A stretch of 64,000 nucleotides of DNA from CAWKDG01 sp963848355. Its GTDB lineage: Bacteria; Actinomycetota; Acidimicrobiia; Acidimicrobiales; UBA8190. The notes beneath the pieces were generated by a model. That model ran no database searches, was not told the DNA's origin, and worked only from the letters and a program-made list of their open reading frames with translations. The stretch covers positions 124,001 through 188,000 of the forward strand of contig CAWKDG010000012.1 of assembly GCA_963848355.1 (NCBI GenBank), written 5' to 3'. The translations under genes and the position numbers were made by a program. Positions 60,728 through 64,000 of this stretch are shown here, piece by piece (position 1 is the stretch's first letter; every line of letters begins with the position of its first letter).

Positions 60728-61894
60728 TCAGGGCTTGTCGGCGCCCAGGACCCACATGGCGAAGAACTGCGACCCCCCGCCGTAGGCCTGGCCGAGCGCC
60801 CGGCGCACCGTCTCCACCTGGTGCTCACCGGCCTGGCCCCGGACCTGCATGGCCACTTCCAGGAATCGGAGCATCCCCGAGGCGCCGATCGGGTTGGTCG
60901 ACAGGACACCACCGGAGCAGTTCCAGGGGATGTCTCCCCCGTCGAGGGCGGTGGCCCCGGCGTCGGTCAGCTTCCACCCGTCGCCCTCGGCGCAGAAGCC
61001 CAGGTTCTCCAGCCACATCGGCTCGTACCAGCTGAAGGGCACGTAGACCTCGGCCACGTCGATCTGCGCCCGGGGATCGGTGATCCCGGCCTGGCGGTAG
61101 ACGTCGGCGGCGCACTCCTGACCGGCCTTCGGGTTCACCTGGTCGCGCCCGGCGAACATGGTCGGCTCCGACCGCATCGCCATCCCGTGGATCCACGCCG
61201 GCGGGCGGCCTGACGAGGAGCTCTCGGCCACCCTCTCGCTGGCCAGCACCATGGCGGCGGCCCCGTCGGACGACGGGCACGTCTCGAGATAGCGGACGGG
61301 GTCCCACAACATGATCGAGTCCTTCACCATCTCGAAGGAGATGTCTTCGATGTGGAGGTGGGCGTAGGGGTTCTTGAGCGCCTGCTTCCGGTCCTTCACC
61401 GCCACCACGATCCCGATGTGGTCGGGTGCCCCCGACCGGCGCATGTAGGCGCGGATGATCGGGGCGAAGTACCCCCCCGCCCCGGCCAGCAGCGGCGCGG
61501 AGAAAGGCTGGGGGATCGACAACGCCCACATGGCGTCGGAGTCCGACTGCTTCTCGAAGGCCACCGTCAGGACGCGTTCATGGGTGCCCGAGGCCACCAG
61601 GTGCGCGGCCACCAGCGCCGTGGACCCTCCCACCGACCCGGCCGTGTGCACCCGGATCATCGGCTTCCCCACCGCCCCGAGAGCGGGCGCCAGGTAGAGC
61701 TCGGGCATCACGACACCCTCGAACATGTCGGGCGCCTTCCCGATCACGACGGCGTCGATGTCGGACCAGTCCATCTCGGCGTCCTCGAGAGCGCGTCCGG
61801 CCGCCTCACGGACGAGCCCGGCGATGGAGACGTCCTCACGCTTGGCCCGGTGGTAGGTCTGCCCCACCCCGATCACGGCCGTCCTCTGCGCCAT
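60728..61894 (-). CDS. Thiolase-like lipid-transfer protein (SCP-x type)
   Basis: 388 residues: RTAVIGVGQTYHRAKREDVS, MPELYLAPALGAVGKPMIRV, HTAGSVGGSTALVAAHLVAS, CPSSDGAAAMVLASERVAES, and NCSGGVLSTNPIGASGML at the second catalytic loop. The position of the nucleophilic cysteine is occupied by HTAGS, so classical thiolysis is unlikely. Such Ltp-type proteins act as aldolases or transfer proteins in steroid side-chain degradation when paired with DUF35 proteins. The stop of the next thiolase gene lies 1 nt upstream. Confidence 0.85.
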   Translation of the reverse strand: MAQRTAVIGVGQTYHRAKREDVSIAGLVREAAGRALEDAEMDWSDIDAVVIGKAPDMFEGVVMPELYLAPALGAVGKPMIRVHTAGSVGGSTALVAAHLVASGTHERVLTVAFEKQSDSDAMWALSIPQPFSAPLLAGAGGYFAPIIRAYMRRSGAPDHIGIVVAVKDRKQALKNPYAHLHIEDISFEMVKDSIMLWDPVRYLETCPSSDGAAAMVLASERVAESSSSGRPPAWIHGMAMRSEPTMFAGRDQVNPKAGQECAADVYRQAGITDPRAQIDVAEVYVPFSWYEPMWLENLGFCAEGDGWKLTDAGATALDGGDIPWNCSGGVLSTNPIGASGMLRFLEVAMQVRGQAGEHQVETVRRALGQAYGGGSQFFAMWVLGADKP

Positions 61895-61895
61895 C

Positions 61896-63026
61896 TCACC
61901 GCCCCCCGTCGCCCGGCTGCGCCGCCAGGGCGCAGACGAGGTTCTGCTGCAGGCACGGACCCGAGGTGGCGTGGGCCAGGGCGGTGGCGGCCGTTCCGTC
62001 CATGATCCGGCTGGCCGCCTCGCCGATGCGGACGAGGCCGGCCACCATGACCCCGTTGGCGGCCAGCGCGCCCCCCGACGGGTTGATCCTCACGCCGTCG
62101 CCCAATCCGAGCGCGTCGCGCAGGATCAGCTCCTGGTGGGCGAAGGGGGCGTGCAGCTCGGCCACATCGACCGTCACCGACGCCCTCCCGCCCTCACCGC
62201 CGTCGTCGAGGAGCCCGGCCCCGCCGGCGGCCCAAAGGGTGGTCGGGGACGTCGTCAGGTCGCGGGCCCCCAGCGCGTGGGTCTCGATGCGGTGGTCCAT
62301 CCCCGTGATCCACGCCGGCTTCTCGCACAGCGCATTGGCCCGGTCGCCGGCGGCCAGGATGATGGCGACCGCACCGTCGGTGATCGGCGGCAGCGCGTGG
62401 CGCCGCAGCGGGGTGACCACGTAGTCGTCGCCCAGCAGCTCCTCGGGCGTGGCATCCCCCCGCACCTGGGCGTGCGGGTTGTCCATGGCGTCGCGCCGGC
62501 TGCGGGCGGCCACGGCGGCGAAGTCGCTCTCGCCGTAGCGGCCGGTGTCGATCAGGGCCTGGGCCTGCAGGGCGGCCAGGGCCACGGGGTCGGGCCACAG
62601 CGGCGCCATGTAGTACGGATCGAGCTGGAGCGTCAGCACCCGGGCGAGCTCGCTCATCGACGACCGGCCGAAGGAGTAGACGAGAGCGGTGTCGATGTCG
62701 TCCTCCTGCAGCTGCGTCCACGCCTCGTAGAGGGCGAAGGCCCCGTCCATCTCGACGTGGCTCTCGCGCATCGGCGGCCACGCCCCCACGGCGTCGAGGG
62801 CCCCGACGAAGGAGAACGGCGCCCCGACGAGGTAGTCGCAGCTCCCCGAGCAGACGAAGTCCATGTCGTCCTTCGTGAGACCGACACCGGCGAACACGTC
62901 CTCGATCACGGGCTGCAGCATCTCCACGTCGTTACGGTGCTCCTCGCGGCGCAGGCTGTCGGACTGGGCGAAGGAGACGACCGCCACCGGACGGGCCGGA
63001 CCCCGGCGCGTGGTTCGGCCCGCCAT
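61896..63026 (-). CDS. Thiolase-like lipid-transfer protein, second copy
   Basis: 376 residues: PVAVVSFAQSDSLRREEHRN, VFAGVGLTKDDMDFVCSGSC, VEMDGAFALYEAWTQLQEDD, PITDGAVAIILAAGDRANAL and NPSGGALAANGVMVAGLVRI. The SCP-x/Ltp family is recognised from the GMDHRIE-THALGARDLT region and overall order. CSGSCDY is in the N-terminal half, while the expected catalytic cysteine position has HVEMDGA. The ATG at 63026 overlaps the DUF35 stop by one base. It is likely a heteromeric partner of the thiolase at 60728. Confidence 0.83.
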   Translation of the reverse strand: MAGRTTRRGPARPVAVVSFAQSDSLRREEHRNDVEMLQPVIEDVFAGVGLTKDDMDFVCSGSCDYLVGAPFSFVGALDAVGAWPPMRESHVEMDGAFALYEAWTQLQEDDIDTALVYSFGRSSMSELARVLTLQLDPYYMAPLWPDPVALAALQAQALIDTGRYGESDFAAVAARSRRDAMDNPHAQVRGDATPEELLGDDYVVTPLRRHALPPITDGAVAIILAAGDRANALCEKPAWITGMDHRIETHALGARDLTTSPTTLWAAGGAGLLDDGGEGGRASVTVDVAELHAPFAHQELILRDALGLGDGVRINPSGGALAANGVMVAGLVRIGEAASRIMDGTAATALAHATSGPCLQQNLVCALAAQPGDGGR

Positions 63027-63514
63027 CAGAGGTACTCCGAGTACGTCTCGTAGGCGGCGTCGGGCTCTCCCGAGGGACGGAAGTACTTGACCGACGCCAT
63101 CGTCGGCCCCAGGTCCTTCTTCTCCACCCACACGGCCTCCACCCGCATCCCCATCCGGATCTCGTCGGTCGGCACCTCCTGGATCAGACCCATGAAGGCG
63201 ATGTTGGCCCCGTCGAGCAGGATCTGGGCGCAGATGTAGGGGATCTCGATCGACTGCCCCTGGAAGGGGACGTTCACCACGCAGTACGTCGTCACGATCC
63301 CGGTGTTCCCGAGCACGACCTCGTCGGTCGTCGGCACGCCGTCGGTCGGGCACGACCCGCGCGGCGGCACGTAGACCTTCCCGCACTTCGGGCAGCGCTG
63401 CCCGAGGAACCGGCCCTCGGCGATCCCCTTCAGATACCGGGACTGGGCCAGCCCGGCCGTGAACTCGTAGTCGATCCGGATCGGCGTCTCCAGCATCGTC
63501 ACCGGCTCGCTCAT
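63026..63514 (-). CDS. DUF35 OB-fold protein with zinc ribbon
   Basis: 162 residues. A rubredoxin-like zinc ribbon with four ligands (GQRCPKCGKVYVPPRGSCPT) follows a helical hairpin. The OB fold comes next (GNTGIVTTYCVVNVPFQGQS, ICAQILLDGANIAFMGLIQE, MRVEAVWVEKKDLGPTMASV). DUF35 proteins bind acyl-CoA and partner Ltp thiolases. The ATG at 63514 overlaps the upstream stop as ATGA. Confidence 0.88.
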   Translation of the reverse strand: MSEPVTMLETPIRIDYEFTAGLAQSRYLKGIAEGRFLGQRCPKCGKVYVPPRGSCPTDGVPTTDEVVLGNTGIVTTYCVVNVPFQGQSIEIPYICAQILLDGANIAFMGLIQEVPTDEIRMGMRVEAVWVEKKDLGPTMASVKYFRPSGEPDAAYETYSEYL

Positions 63515-63966
63515 CGCGCCCCCTCGGCCACGAAGCACTCGATGTCGCGCAGGTGCCCGATCCGCTCACCGGCCGGGCGCCAGCGCGCCGTCACCCGCAT
63601 CCCGCTGGCCATCGCCTGCGGACCCGCGGCGTCGATCACGTGGAGCATCCCCGTGTCGGCCCCGTCGAGCTGGACGAGGGCCCAGGCGAACGGCCGGTCG
63701 AGCGGCTGGTCGGGCAACGGCGTGTCCGTCCATGCCCACGTCGTCACCACTCCCGACGGTCCCACCTCGACCAGCTCGCCGATGTCCTCGGAGGTGATCG
63801 GGTCGTACTCGGTCGGGGGCACCACCACCCGTCCGCTCGGGGTGGTCGCCCCCAGGATCTTCCCGTCGCGCAGGCCTGTGAGAAAGGCCCCGATGACCGG
63901 GCCCACCGACCGGGTGTAGGTGTACTCGATCCGGTGCGGCGCCCTCAGCACCTCGCTCTCGGCCAT
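63511..63966 (-). CDS. DUF35 OB-fold protein lacking the zinc ligands
   Basis: 151 residues: HRIEYTYTRSVGPVIGAFLT, GLRDGKILGATTPSGRVVVP, SGVVTTWAWTDTPLPDQPLD, FAWALVQLDGADTGMLHVID, MRVTARWRPAGERIGHLRDI. The region equivalent to the zinc ribbon has no cysteine pair. A pairing of one zinc-bearing and one zinc-less DUF35 subunit, next to two thiolases, suggests a heteromeric complex. The ATG at 63966 was chosen over one 6 codons upstream because the longer form overlaps the operator-like sequence. Confidence 0.82.
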   Translation of the reverse strand: MAESEVLRAPHRIEYTYTRSVGPVIGAFLTGLRDGKILGATTPSGRVVVPPTEYDPITSEDIGELVEVGPSGVVTTWAWTDTPLPDQPLDRPFAWALVQLDGADTGMLHVIDAAGPQAMASGMRVTARWRPAGERIGHLRDIECFVAEGAR

Positions 63967-63976
63967 CGGCTGAAAG

Positions 63977-63990
63977 TAGAACACATTTCA
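63977..63990. promoter_or_regulatory. KstR-like operator
   Basis: TAGAACACATTTCA fits the KstR palindrome TNNAACNNGTTNNA with one mismatch, 10 nt before the DUF35 ATG. A wider inverted repeat CTGAAA/TTTCAG surrounds it. KstR controls sterol and lipid catabolism in actinobacteria, which fits the genes downstream. Confidence 0.5.
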
Positions 63991-64000
63991 GTTCGGTGCC

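Noticed and set aside
1..64000. CRISPR arrays, insertion sequences, integrases, att sites
   Set aside because: No regularly spaced direct repeats, no transposase or recombinase motifs and no terminal inverted repeats were seen by reading both strands.

Overview
This is a high-G+C actinobacterial chromosome segment. The closest fit is a free-living, probably uncultured, actinobacterium of the Acidimicrobiia type. That placement is an inference from actinobacterial DosR, DUF1918 and PPOX proteins in the left part and from SCP-x-like thiolase plus DUF35 pairs, a [3Fe-4S] ferredoxin and a KstR-like operator at the right end. No rRNA, CRISPR array, integrase or insertion sequence was seen. Two tRNA genes are present, Glu(CTC) and Gln(CTG).

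Bases 1 to about 54400 form one large island that looks like a hypoxia/dormancy regulon built on the mycobacterial DosR plan. It encodes a LuxR-type regulator almost identical to DosR in its recognition helix (6221-6887) and a GAF histidine kinase that keeps the DosS heme ligand (21971-23104). Around them are homologues of classic DosR-regulon products: four universal stress proteins plus a remnant, CBS proteins, five pyridoxamine-oxidase-fold (PPOX) proteins, a DUF1918 protein (Rv0569-like), an APH/P-loop kinase (Rv2004c-like), a HAD plus GH65 block (Rv2006-like), a P-type ATPase and a CBS-tailed site-2 protease (Rv2625c-like). I read at least 20 copies of a 16-bp motif, consensus GKGACYTTYGGCCCTA, almost all in intergenic positions ahead of these genes. 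This matches the DosR box.

The island also carries fermentative energy metabolism behind the same boxes. There is an arginine deiminase operon (antiporter, dimethylargininase, deiminase, ornithine carbamoyltransferase, carbamate kinase; 12752-18338). There is a 2-oxoacid:ferredoxin oxidoreductase with a flavoprotein-ferredoxin partner (34464-38953), PEP synthase, GAPDH, phosphoglycerate kinase and an enolase remnant. Zn-dependent alcohol dehydrogenases, three ABC export systems, an MFS exporter and a GGDEF/HD-GYP c-di-GMP protein complete it. The combined picture is survival without oxygen: substrate-level ATP from arginine and pyruvate, redox balancing, and signalling through heme sensing and c-di-GMP.

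From 54488 rightwards the window is ordinary core or lipid metabolism: tRNA-Glu, a large membrane protein, a phytanoyl-CoA dioxygenase family protein, tRNA-Gln, a YdcF-like protein, gltX, a ferredoxin, and a leftward operon of two thiolase-like and two DUF35 proteins. No frameshifts were seen there. Many genes in the island are split by single-base indels, several in C or G runs, so either assembly errors or local gene decay must be considered for those loci.
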